Assembly: GCA_900547655.1 (NCBI GenBank)
Contig: URHQ01000017.1
Coordinates: 1-29,218, forward strand
Reading direction: 5' to 3'
DNA length: 29,218 bases
Origin: an uncultured Collinsella sp.
GTDB lineage: Bacteria; Actinomycetota; Coriobacteriia; Coriobacteriales; Coriobacteriaceae
Shown here: positions 1-8,446 of the stretch, in pieces
How the letters are laid out: every line of letters starts with the position of its first letter
How positions within the stretch are numbered: the stretch's first letter is position 1
Position numbers and translations under genes: made by a program
Notes under the pieces: model-generated
What the model was told of the DNA's origin: nothing
What the model saw: only the letters and a program-made list of their open reading frames with translations
Database searches by the model: none

Positions 1-55
1 GTGCAATCGCAAGGAGATGATGGGGCGGAATGTCAATCCTGGTCTAACAGAGCCT
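1..55. repeat. 55-bp terminal inverted repeat copy (left), probable insertion-element terminus
   Basis: The first 55 bases are the exact reverse complement of bases 29164-29218, so the two ends of the window carry one sequence, both copies facing inward with the start GGCTCTGTTAGACC. On the left this sequence interrupts the reading frame of the SNF2 helicase, adding three foreign codons and a stop. A GGCTCT start is reminiscent of ISL3-like insertion sequence ends, but no transposase is visible, so the family is unassigned. The length of 55 also equals a common assembler k-mer, so the contig may simply stop where it meets a multicopy repeat. Confidence 0.75.
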
Positions 56-958
56 ATTGTAAATGTCGATATATCCGTTAGGAATTGGCGTGCCCGTCAG
101 GGCAAACGTATAGGGAGCACTCTTAGAAACAACGAGAGCCGCGTTAGCTTGCTTTCCGCCAACGCGCTTAACGCGATGGATTTCGTCGAACACCAAAAGC
201 GTACGCTCTCCAGCGACCTTACTGAGTTCCTCGGCAACGCCAATAGCCGCCTCGTAATTCACAAGCAGCAAATTGCAACCGCCCACACGAGCGCGAATAT
301 ACCTCCGGCGGTCAGACTTACCAAGCTTTCGGTAAGCATCGTCTTGCGTTGTAAACAAGTTGAGTGGCCACTTATCGCCAAAGCAGAGCCTCCACTCCGT
401 CGCCCAGGAATCAAATGCGTTTTTTGGGCACACGACCATAATGCGATCGACCATGCCGCGCTCCGCCAAAAAGGCAAACGCACCAAGAACGGTCGCCGTT
501 TTACCCGACCCCGGCACCGAGAAGTTGCCCGCACGTCCCATCGTTGCCAAGAAAAACGCGTCGCGCATCTGGCGATCCTTTAGCGGACGCGCCATGGCGG
601 CATCGACGACCTCCGAGAACTCTGCGAGATGGGCATCGTGTTTGTGGTCGCCGCGCTTGATCTCGTTTCCCAAACGCGAACGTTGCTCGGCAAGTTCGCG
701 AATCTGCGTAAAGCCGTCCTGAAGATCGTCATCGACCGATAGCGCCACACCAAGACGGCTGGCAACCTTCGATAGCTTGCCAACAATCTTTTCGAACTCT
801 GTATAGTTGCCGATCTCTTCGAGCAAAATATGACCCTTAACGACACACCTGACGTATGCCCTACAGGTCATCTTAAAGCGAGCATTGCGACGCAGAGAGT
901 CGGCATCGAGAGGCTCGGGATCAAGAAAGATTTGTCCGCCTCGCTGATATAAACGCAT
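44..958 (-). pseudogene. SNF2/DEAD-like helicase, N-terminal part only, truncated by repeat element
   Basis: This is the first RecA-like half of a superfamily 2 helicase of the SNF2 type. Visible motifs are motif I PGSGKT (residues 149-154, in the context NFSVPGSGKT), motif II DEIH (258-261) and motif III LTGTP (287-291), followed by NGYIDIYN. The frame then enters the 55-bp end repeat and stops four codons later, so the second RecA domain with motifs IV-VI is missing; it probably lies beyond the inserted element. The start has a good ribosome binding site (AGAAGG) and lies 3 bp after the ParB-like gene, so it is the last visible gene of the BREX operon. About 140 residues without a recognised domain precede motif I. 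A full-length protein would be an ATP-dependent DNA or RNA translocase; this remnant should lack helicase activity. Confidence 0.8.
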
Positions 959-961
959 TGC

Positions 962-2185
962 TTAGCCTTCTAGATTTTTTTGGACGGCTTCGAGAACTTC
1001 CTGGGCTTTCTCAAGAAGAGACTGCAGCCCATCCTGCATATTGGCGAGTTGTTCGGGCTCCAGTTTGTGCAGTATTTCCACGTCAACTTCGCCAACATTT
1101 GAGAGTGCGTTGCGGACGGCACGCACTTGTCCGTTTTTGATGTTACGATTGCCGGCCTTCGTGCGGGCAACGGTTCTAGACGCCTTCATCCCCTCTTTCA
1201 AACGCGTGTCAGAGCCAAACGTATCGCGGAGATATTCCGTAGTGACAACCACGTCGTCAGGCTTTTCCTCAAGCCTTTCCAAAACCTCAACGGTATAATC
1301 CAGCTGCTCTTCGCGCAGCTTGTCGTCAGCAATCAAATTATCGATAAACTCGCGCACCTCACGCGTGCGGTCACCGAGCGTCTGACACAACAAATTTGCA
1401 AACACGGCATTTTTAATCTCTTCTCGATCGTCCTTGTTCTTGACCTTACCAAGCCTGGTCGTAAGCGACTCGATAGGGCCTTGCAACTTAAGGTCCTGGG
1501 CAATATGAAATGCGCCGGGAGCCTCGCAGAACTCAAGAAAATCTTTCAACATATCGATTTGAGCGAGACTGTTCTTCATTTCGCTCTGCTTCATATTGGC
1601 ATGCTTGGCATATTCTTCTGCCGTCATACGCCCTTCATTGACCCACCTATCGATATCGACCAGACGAGAGATGGCATCATATTCCTGTTTGCTGTCCTCG
1701 CCCAGCTGAATCTCGAGCTCAAGGCCCTTAATAGCATTTTCGTCATAGGTATCGGGAAACACACAGCAGCGCAGCATGCGAAGGGTATTCTCGGCAGCAG
1801 ACAACTTACGCAAGCAGGTAAAACGACGGTTACCGTCAATGACAACGCCGTTGGTCAAAATGATCGCAGATTGTTGTTGGCCCTTGTTTTTAATATCCAA
1901 CATAGTCGTCTTAAGATGCTTGGGGTTATCCGCCTCGACCATACCCGCAATGAGGTTATCGAGCTCCGTTTGATCCTGGGGCAAACCTTCGGGATGCTCC
2001 GCCTGATAGCGCGAAATGAACGTAGCAATTCGCCCGTTCTGCACATTAAAGTGCAGCTTATCGACGCGCACCTCGTAAATCGGACAATCCTGGTTCTCGC
2101 CACCAATAAACTTGCGCTCGCTATTGTCGGTTTTGCGAACCCAGCCCTCAGCAATGCCTGTCTTGATGAACTTGTCCATTTCCAT
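962..2185 (-). CDS. ParB/Srx-like nuclease-fold protein of the defence operon
   Basis: The 407-residue protein has an N-terminal ParB/sulfiredoxin-like domain. The segment around residues 36-52 matches the usual lead-in of such domains, and the core motif is VVIDGNRR (residues 114-121), equivalent to the GERR or DGNHR motif that binds or hydrolyses nucleotide in ParB-like proteins. The rest is charged and helical, with a coiled-coil-like C-terminus. The gene lies 4 bp after the winged-helix fusion gene, with GTGGAG as ribosome binding site overlapping the upstream stop, and 3 bp before the helicase. ParB-like proteins next to helicases or methyltransferases recur in defence islands, so a DNA-recognition or nucleotide-dependent switch role beside the helicase is an inference. 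It is not a chromosome-partition ParB: there is no ParA partner and no obvious KorB-type HTH. Confidence 0.7.
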   Translation of the reverse strand: MEMDKFIKTGIAEGWVRKTDNSERKFIGGENQDCPIYEVRVDKLHFNVQNGRIATFISRYQAEHPEGLPQDQTELDNLIAGMVEADNPKHLKTTMLDIKNKGQQQSAIILTNGVVIDGNRRFTCLRKLSAAENTLRMLRCCVFPDTYDENAIKGLELEIQLGEDSKQEYDAISRLVDIDRWVNEGRMTAEEYAKHANMKQSEMKNSLAQIDMLKDFLEFCEAPGAFHIAQDLKLQGPIESLTTRLGKVKNKDDREEIKNAVFANLLCQTLGDRTREVREFIDNLIADDKLREEQLDYTVEVLERLEEKPDDVVVTTEYLRDTFGSDTRLKEGMKASRTVARTKAGNRNIKNGQVRAVRNALSNVGEVDVEILHKLEPEQLANMQDGLQSLLEKAQEVLEAVQKNLEG

Positions 2186-2189
2186 TGTC

Positions 2190-4145
2190 TTACTCCACTT
2201 CTAGTACAAACTGGTCATGGCTAACAAATACGCGCTCGCTGGCGCTTGAATAAAACAAGTCGGACTTACGGATTATCTGGATGAGCTGCGCGCGCGGAAC
2301 CACTACGCCGTACTCTTCCGAAAGCAAGTCGACAAGATCGTCGATATCGATCGATATCTCGCGCGCCACCACCGCCTGGATAAAATCACGGCCCTTCATG
2401 GGATGGCCGCGTGGCGCAAAGAGCTTAATGCCCACAAGGTTTCCGTGGCCCAGCAAGTCCTCCTGCGACAAGAGAGCGCTTTCGTAAAATGCATCGGATA
2501 GACCATACTCGAGTAAGGGCAAATCGGATGCGCAGCGCCTGAGCGACGGCACGGTAAAGTAGGGCGTATCGTCCTCAGCGCCACGCTCGATGGCATCCAA
2601 TGCAAAGCTGCGCAAATCGGCATCCCTAATATCAAGCTCATCAAGGCCGTCGCGCGTAATCCAGCTCGACTCATCGTAGTCAAGCAAGTCGCCCGACCTA
2701 ATGGCTCGATAGACCATGTTTTTAAAGGACATACAGTTCAACATGGATTGAGGCAGGCTATCGTGCTCGACGATGGCTCCGTGCATCAAAGACAGGTAGA
2801 AATCTGTCTGGCTTACACCCCTACCTCTGCAGGCGCAGTCAGCGTAAAGCGTGAACCCCGTTTGATAGGCAAACAATTCCAGCTTGAGCGTTTCGTCGGG
2901 CGAGCATCCCGCCAGCTCTGCAAACTGGGAAAGTAGATACCAATCCTCATCAGGCTTGGGAAAAGTTGGCTCACCGGCCATGACGCCTTCAGATCCGGTA
3001 TCAACACGCTCGCCATGGAACGACTGGGGATGTACGTCTTCAGCCACAGCAACGCGCGGAGCCGCCGCGGCCGGTCCGCATTCATCATCTTCAATAACGT
3101 TTTCTCGGGCTTCGACCGAATCACTTTGCGTCTCGGGGACAAAGCTCTCAGCACTCGCTTCAACGTCCGCGAACCAATCGTTCGCATCGACAACGCACGG
3201 CGATGACCGATAGAACAGCGCTCGTTCATCGAAGCCGAGTTCGTTAATAGCTCGAATCGTATCGAATTTGCCGGCCACATCCTCGCGAATCAGCACAACA
3301 TCGTCGGGCAACAATAGCCGCTCAACAACATCCGCGTATGCACCGCCAACGTCATGCCATAAAAGAATGGAACCGGACGTTGTATCAAATGCCATTTGCA
3401 GCTGTTCGGAGAGCTTGATCAGAGAGTCATCCAGCATTTGTTCTTCGCATGGCGCGGGGGTCTCATCGACACCCAGGAACCGATAGCCAAAACCATGCAC
3501 CGTTTTTATCCAAAGGGGATTCTTTACCTCATCTCCCAGCTTCTTACGGAGGTTTTTAACATGCGACGCAAGAGCTCTATTCGATTCAGCGAAGCCAACG
3601 CCCATCGAAATCTGAGAGAGCTCCTCATTTGAAATCTCAACGTTTGACCTAGCCGTAAGTACATTCAAGACACTGTGCTCATTTGGCGTAAGCGCAAGCT
3701 CCTCGCCATCGAGCTGAACAATACGGTTCTCAGAATCAACGACAAGCACACGGTCGCCATGCGCAGAACGAAATACACGCCCGCCCTCACCAACGCTCAC
3801 CTCAGGCTCAAATCCTGGAGCAAAATCGAGACGATAGCCATAACCGTGAACGCCCTTAAGCCAACGAGCGTTGCGGGCATCTTCTTTCAGTTTCTTGCGA
3901 ATGTTCTTGATATGGCTATCGAGCACTCGATGCGACTTAGGGTCATCGTGGCCAAATGCCGCAACAAACAGCTCTTGGCGAGAAAACGCATGACCCGGTT
4001 TTTGAGCCATACAAAACAAGATGTTGAACTCATTGGGGGTCAAACATAGGTAGGCGCCGTCCATGTACGCATCGCACATGGTTGGATCGAGCAGAAGATT
4101 GCTATCGATTCGAATGATCTGATTGTTGTTTACCAATGATCCCAT
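2190..4145 (-). CDS. Tandem PhoB-type winged-helix protein fused to a PglZ N-terminus-like segment
   Basis: The protein (651 aa from the ATG at 4145, which follows GAAAGAG; a GTG at 4169 gives 659 aa) begins with two complete OmpR/PhoB winged-helix domains at about residues 34-106 and 150-224. Each has the LTPNE start, the SHxKNxRKKL recognition helix and the GYGYR or GFGYR hairpin. There is no receiver domain. Residues about 245-340 (SGSILLWHDVGGAY to DANDWFADVEASAESF) follow the pattern of the N-terminal region of PglZ, where a WYDP-like strand and an NWLxD segment precede the phosphatase domain. The alkaline-phosphatase domain itself is absent, replaced by an acidic linker and about 250 residues I do not recognise. 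It sits 32 bp after pglX-C in the same operon. It may be a BREX-specific regulator or a DNA-binding adaptor that mimics PglZ; the PglZ likeness is by eye. Confidence 0.72.
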   Translation of the reverse strand: MGSLVNNNQIIRIDSNLLLDPTMCDAYMDGAYLCLTPNEFNILFCMAQKPGHAFSRQELFVAAFGHDDPKSHRVLDSHIKNIRKKLKEDARNARWLKGVHGYGYRLDFAPGFEPEVSVGEGGRVFRSAHGDRVLVVDSENRIVQLDGEELALTPNEHSVLNVLTARSNVEISNEELSQISMGVGFAESNRALASHVKNLRKKLGDEVKNPLWIKTVHGFGYRFLGVDETPAPCEEQMLDDSLIKLSEQLQMAFDTTSGSILLWHDVGGAYADVVERLLLPDDVVLIREDVAGKFDTIRAINELGFDERALFYRSSPCVVDANDWFADVEASAESFVPETQSDSVEARENVIEDDECGPAAAAPRVAVAEDVHPQSFHGERVDTGSEGVMAGEPTFPKPDEDWYLLSQFAELAGCSPDETLKLELFAYQTGFTLYADCACRGRGVSQTDFYLSLMHGAIVEHDSLPQSMLNCMSFKNMVYRAIRSGDLLDYDESSWITRDGLDELDIRDADLRSFALDAIERGAEDDTPYFTVPSLRRCASDLPLLEYGLSDAFYESALLSQEDLLGHGNLVGIKLFAPRGHPMKGRDFIQAVVAREISIDIDDLVDLLSEEYGVVVPRAQLIQIIRKSDLFYSSASERVFVSHDQFVLEVE

Positions 4146-4177
4146 AGCGGCTCTTTCAACTTCTGACACACAGACGA

Positions 4178-5140
4178 CTATTTGATTTTGGCGAGAACGT
4201 CCTGGAACTTGGCGTAATTAACCTTAACGCCATCATCCAAATCAATCTCAATCATTTGGTCTGCAAGGTGATGGACCTTCTCCTCGTAGCTCACGAGCTC
4301 GGCAGCTTGGTCGCTTATGCGCTTTTGCTCCTTAGCAAGACGAGCACGATCACGACTGTCGCTTACCTCTATCTGGTCGGCAATCCACATCAGCCGATTG
4401 CGGTAACGTTCTTGCTGAGGATGGATATAACCCGTACGAATCAGCGCCAACAAATCAGGGCGATAGCGATGCATGTAGACCAACGCCCTAAAGCCGCCCT
4501 TCTTGCCCGAATCGAACAGCCAATAAATAGGGCGCTTCTTATAGGTCTGGCAGTGGTCCTTAAAGAAGTCCTTCAAAAAGTAGGTGCGAATCACCTCGCG
4601 CGAAGTGCCCTTGCCGCCGAGCGCCTCGGCAATAAAGGACAGGTTCTGCTCGAGCGTCTCCTCACCATACACGGTGCGCACAAAGTCGATAAAGCAGCGC
4701 ACGATGTCGTCGTCAAAGTACTCGTCATCGGTAATCGGTAGCACGTTATCGCCATCGGGCATAAAGGTCACGTGATCGGGCATCTTTGCCAGATAATCGT
4801 CGACCGTGGCACCCTGATCGGCAAGGACAAGCCCGTCCACATCCAGCGAATAGCGGCCGAACATGCAGCCCACGGCATAACTAATAAGCGAGGTGATCTC
4901 GTCTCGCTTGGTGCGTACGTATTTGTTGCCCTTATAGCTCTCGGGAATCTCATCGGCGGTGTCGAAGATGCGCGCCACCGAGACGTACTTATCCTCGACC
5001 TCGATGGGCACTTCGCCCTCCATGTTGTAAATCTTGGCAAAGATTCGGTTGAGCTCTTCCTCGTTAGCGCGAAGCTGCTCAAAGCGAGCATTGACCTCGG
5101 CTTTGCGAGCCTCGTATTTTTCTTGAAGTAAAGTGGCCAT
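4178..5140 (-). CDS. pglX: BREX methyltransferase PglX, separate C-terminal part
   Basis: The 320 residues match the C-terminal domain of BREX PglX: the run KANEEELNRIF-like (here RANEEELNRIF, near residue 24), the ISYAVGCMFGRYSLD block, the DNVLPITDDEYFDDDIV block, SREVIRTYFLKDFFKDH, then KRPIYWLFDSGKKGGF and ALVYMHRYRPD, ending HLADQMIEIDLDDGVKVNY. In ordinary PglX these follow the SWDF-HPL segment in one chain. Here they form a separate gene with its own ATG and ribosome binding site (GAGAAGG, spacing about 7), 768 bp downstream of the end of the N-terminal part, and no frame links them. About ten linker residues seem to be lost at the break. The two proteins could reassemble into an active enzyme, since the break is in a linker between domains; otherwise PglX is inactive here. 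Confidence 0.88.
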   Translation of the reverse strand: MATLLQEKYEARKAEVNARFEQLRANEEELNRIFAKIYNMEGEVPIEVEDKYVSVARIFDTADEIPESYKGNKYVRTKRDEITSLISYAVGCMFGRYSLDVDGLVLADQGATVDDYLAKMPDHVTFMPDGDNVLPITDDEYFDDDIVRCFIDFVRTVYGEETLEQNLSFIAEALGGKGTSREVIRTYFLKDFFKDHCQTYKKRPIYWLFDSGKKGGFRALVYMHRYRPDLLALIRTGYIHPQQERYRNRLMWIADQIEVSDSRDRARLAKEQKRISDQAAELVSYEEKVHHLADQMIEIDLDDGVKVNYAKFQDVLAKIK

Positions 5141-5280
5141 GGCAGTCCTTCTCTAATATTGACCCGAAAACCGCACTCAAGAGGCAGCGAATTGAAGCCT
5201 TGATTGCAGATAAAAGCCGAATAAGTCGCGTATTACACGCCTCTCTCTTGTGATAAATACAAACGAACTCAGGGCGCGCA

Positions 5281-5901
5281 TCACGAAGCGTCCCATCCCT
5301 CAATTTGTTCATCTACAATTCGAAGCATATTCTCAACCGCTTCTCGCCACGATCTGACCGTACTAGCCTTAATACTCTCGGTCTTACCAGACTTCTTGTT
5401 TAAATCGACTTCATGAACTATTTTGTGTCGACGCTTAATCAGGTTCTCAATTAATGATTGATTCTTAAACTGAGTTAGCGAAATCCCGATTTTGGAAAGC
5501 CAGCTGCATATCTCCGAGTATTGGTTAAAAGAGACCAATGAAAGCTGTGATTCGATTGACGATTGAATCAAATCTGAAACCTGTTCATTCTTATATTGAG
5601 CCAAATCCCTAAGCGTAAATTTCTGAGCTCTCTTTTGAGCAGAACCAAGCAACGAAATGCCTTCGAGTTCTCTTGAATCCGCCCTATCGAACAACCAATC
5701 GGATAGCATCCCCCGAACATAATCTTCCTGAGATCCGTGAAGTAGAACAACGGCAGCTCTCAATATGTCAGCAGAACGTACATCTTGCTTACTGCTAACC
5801 AGACGTCTGGCTTCTCCCTTTTGTAAAATTTCATAAAGAGCGAGAAGGCTGTCAACGCGAGACAAATTGTCTTTAAGCCTATTAAACCGATCCGTAGACA
5901 T
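5281..5901 (-). CDS. HEPN-domain protein (RiboL-PSP-HEPN-like) inserted within pglX
   Basis: This 206-residue, mostly helical protein starts at the ATG at 5901 behind AGGTGG and only 7 bp after the stop of pglX-N. The helix ILRAAVVLLHGSQEDYVRGM (residues 47-66) and the C-terminal motif R158-x4-H163 (RRHKIVHE) are the signature of HEPN domains, where the Rx4-6H pair forms the RNase active site. The arrangement looks closest to RiboL-PSP-HEPN families, though this is by eye. Base composition is unlike the neighbours: 60-base stretches counted by hand inside it are about 33-43% GC against 50-68% in pglX. That and its position between two halves of one protein mark it as an acquired cassette. A role as RNase effector controlled by BREX, or as part of a self-standing abortive-infection gene, is inference. 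Confidence 0.68.
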   Translation of the reverse strand: MSTDRFNRLKDNLSRVDSLLALYEILQKGEARRLVSSKQDVRSADILRAAVVLLHGSQEDYVRGMLSDWLFDRADSRELEGISLLGSAQKRAQKFTLRDLAQYKNEQVSDLIQSSIESQLSLVSFNQYSEICSWLSKIGISLTQFKNQSLIENLIKRRHKIVHEVDLNKKSGKTESIKASTVRSWREAVENMLRIVDEQIEGWDAS

Positions 5902-5908
5902 TTGCCAC

Positions 5909-8437
5909 CTACACCAAGGGATGGCGTTTGAAATCCCAGGAGGTTTCAAACGAGTCCCAGTCGGTTTTTGACAGTTCGCGGCACGAGTCGACCATGTCGT
6001 TGACTAACAGTTCCTGTTCCTCTTTCTGAATGATCGGGTAGGTTGCGATTTGGCCCGGCTGAAAGTCAAGGCTCGCAGAAAGAAACCGCGCGACCATAAG
6101 CCCGACAGATGAGTTAAGAAATGCTGCATTAAATTTCAGCTTGTTGGCTAAACCAAACGCAGCTGGACCAGTCATATCGAACATGAACCCAGAGGGCTTT
6201 AGACGAACAGCAAGAGACCCACTGGAAACCCGCGTCCACGATATCATTGGCCTGAAGCGTAAGGCTTCGTTAACCATAACTGCGCCCGCTTCAGCCAGGA
6301 CTTTGCCGTCGCCTGACCAGTTGACAACATACTCGTCGTTTCCGTACCACTTTCTGAATATGCCGCCTTTGTTGTAGGGCACCCACGAAACATTTGGGGA
6401 CGAATAGGGATAGTCCTCCGGAAGGACCCTTTCCTTATCCCCCACCTCCCACCATAGGCGAAGAAAACGTTCGTTGTCACATGTAGCCATTCCAAGATGG
6501 GTATCCGTTATGTCTCCGAGCCTCTTTCCGTTTTTAAACGAACTAATCAGCCCGTCACTTGCCCAGTAGGCAATGGGGGTGCCGGGGATCTGCTTGAAGG
6601 TCTCGGCGTCGCGGCAGTAGAACCAGTCGCAGTCGGGGTTTTGGATCGCCTCGAGGGCCTTCTTGCGCTTGGCATCGCTGCTGTTGATGTCGACGAGACG
6701 CACGTAGGCGCCCTCGCATGCCGTGCGGCCGTTGTAGACGACGTGGGTCGTGACGTTGACGACCTCGCCACCGATGGCGTCGAACGCGCGGGGCCCCAGG
6801 TGCAGCATGGACAGGATCGACTTGGACCCGATGAGTGAGGAGCGCATCTTCTCGAAACTGCCCAGGAACATCCAGCTCTGCATGGTGATCATTGCCGCGT
6901 AGCCGCGGTCCCCGGCGAGGTTGAACCCGCGCTCGATGAAGCACGTGCACAGGTCGCTCTTCACGTCGGGGTAATTCTTCTTGACCCATTTGGACATGAA
7001 GGGGCCGAAGCTAGAGCTGCCCATGTAGGGCGGGTTGGCCACCACACAGTCGTGGCGGCGAGCGAGGATCTCGCAGGTCTTAAGGGCACATTCCAGTTTA
7101 TTTTTAGAACTACCGTCAAACAGACCATCGGTGCCGGTGAGCTCGATTGCCTCACGTAGTGCGGCAAGGTCGCCCTCGCTCGGAACAAGCAGCGAACCCA
7201 CCTCGTCCAGGTGCGCCAGAGCGTCGACCAGATCCTTCTTCTTGGCAAGCACGGCGCCGTGCGGAATATCATCCTCCTCCAGCATAACCGGCTCAAGCAC
7301 GGCAACATCTGCCTGAACCCCACGGCCAAAGAAACGCCTATCCATCTCTCGGGCACACATGGCCAACGCAAGCCCTGCAATCTGGGCAGCGCGGGAGTCA
7401 ATTTCCATACCATGGAGGTTCTTGGATAGAATGAGTCCGGGAATGTCGCGCATACGGTATTCGCGCTCTAAATACATCTTTGTCAAAAGCTCGAAAGCGT
7501 AAACGAGGATGTGCCCCGATCCACAAGCCGGGTCGCACAGCGAAATATCCTCGGGGCTCTCGATTTTAATGAAGTCCTCGTGCTCCGCATCAGGCTCGAT
7601 GTAGCACTCCATACCATCGCGCAGGTGACTTCCCGGGTTGTTCAGCATCCACAAACGCCCCAAAGAGTTCTGAACCATGTAGCGCACGATCCAGTTGGGC
7701 GTAAACAGCTGTGTGGCCGGACCGATGGTGTCCGGCGTCTCCTTGGCCTTAGATTTAAAGAACGCGTCTTTGACCTCAGAATTGTAGAACTGATACATCC
7801 AGCCCAGGGACTCGACGTTTTCCCACGTGCTTCGCTTAACCCGTTCGACAAGAGCGCACAACACACCTTCTTCACCGCGGTCCAAAAGCCTTGTCGGAAG
7901 CAGCAACGCATCCGCCGTGCCCACGCGACCAAAGATGGAGGGCAGGCACTCAGCGAGCTCGTTCATCTGAGCCACCAAAATGAGACGGAACAGTGCCTCA
8001 TCATCTGCCGCAGCGACAAGGTCAAACACGCGATCGCGCTCTAAGCTCGGCAGATCAAGCTCCGTCGGCATACGCAAGCAGTCTGGCGAAAAACTATCGT
8101 ACTCCGAGGTTTCGCAATATGAACTTAGCATGCGCACGCCACAGGGTAGATAGCCTCGCACTTCCATATAGCGTATTGCAGCAAAGCGATTGAACCAGGT
8201 ATAGGCCATTTCCTCGCAAAAGCGCGCATAGCCATCATGCTCTATGCGACGATATAGCTCCGAACGTTGCGAGCGCTCGAGCGCAGAGAGCACCGTGCCT
8301 TTAACGATGGTTGCATCGCGATTGAATTCTTCACGCCCCGCATCGTCGAGCCCGTAGGCATAGCAACGCTGACGCACTTCGTCAATTAAACGGATGCGTG
8401 CCCAAGGGCAAAACTTTTCGAGCTCTTTCGTATCCAT
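5909..8437 (-). CDS. pglX: BREX N6-adenine methyltransferase PglX, N-terminal and catalytic part
   Basis: PglX adds N6-methyl groups to host DNA at a non-palindromic site and is essential for BREX self/non-self marking. The 842 residues contain the typical N-terminus (EEMAYTWFNRFAAIRYMEV at about 75-93), the SAM-binding motif I DPACGSG (302-308), catalytic motif IV NPPYMG (468-473) and, further on, a probable target-recognition region. The chain ends SFETSWDFKRHPLV and stops, whereas complete PglX proteins run on for another 300-400 residues to about 1200; that missing part is the separate gene at 4178-5140. The start follows brxC by 9 bp with ribosome binding site AAGGGAG. The stretch about 6545-7080 is clearly more GC-rich than the sequence on either side, pointing to recombination inside the gene. 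Confidence 0.92.
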   Translation of the reverse strand: MDTKELEKFCPWARIRLIDEVRQRCYAYGLDDAGREEFNRDATIVKGTVLSALERSQRSELYRRIEHDGYARFCEEMAYTWFNRFAAIRYMEVRGYLPCGVRMLSSYCETSEYDSFSPDCLRMPTELDLPSLERDRVFDLVAAADDEALFRLILVAQMNELAECLPSIFGRVGTADALLLPTRLLDRGEEGVLCALVERVKRSTWENVESLGWMYQFYNSEVKDAFFKSKAKETPDTIGPATQLFTPNWIVRYMVQNSLGRLWMLNNPGSHLRDGMECYIEPDAEHEDFIKIESPEDISLCDPACGSGHILVYAFELLTKMYLEREYRMRDIPGLILSKNLHGMEIDSRAAQIAGLALAMCAREMDRRFFGRGVQADVAVLEPVMLEEDDIPHGAVLAKKKDLVDALAHLDEVGSLLVPSEGDLAALREAIELTGTDGLFDGSSKNKLECALKTCEILARRHDCVVANPPYMGSSSFGPFMSKWVKKNYPDVKSDLCTCFIERGFNLAGDRGYAAMITMQSWMFLGSFEKMRSSLIGSKSILSMLHLGPRAFDAIGGEVVNVTTHVVYNGRTACEGAYVRLVDINSSDAKRKKALEAIQNPDCDWFYCRDAETFKQIPGTPIAYWASDGLISSFKNGKRLGDITDTHLGMATCDNERFLRLWWEVGDKERVLPEDYPYSSPNVSWVPYNKGGIFRKWYGNDEYVVNWSGDGKVLAEAGAVMVNEALRFRPMISWTRVSSGSLAVRLKPSGFMFDMTGPAAFGLANKLKFNAAFLNSSVGLMVARFLSASLDFQPGQIATYPIIQKEEQELLVNDMVDSCRELSKTDWDSFETSWDFKRHPLV

Positions 8438-8446
8438 GTTTCTCCC

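Noticed and set aside
17..583. Open frame of 188 codons on the plus strand at the left end
   Set aside because: It begins in the end repeat and continues antisense to the helicase; no domain.
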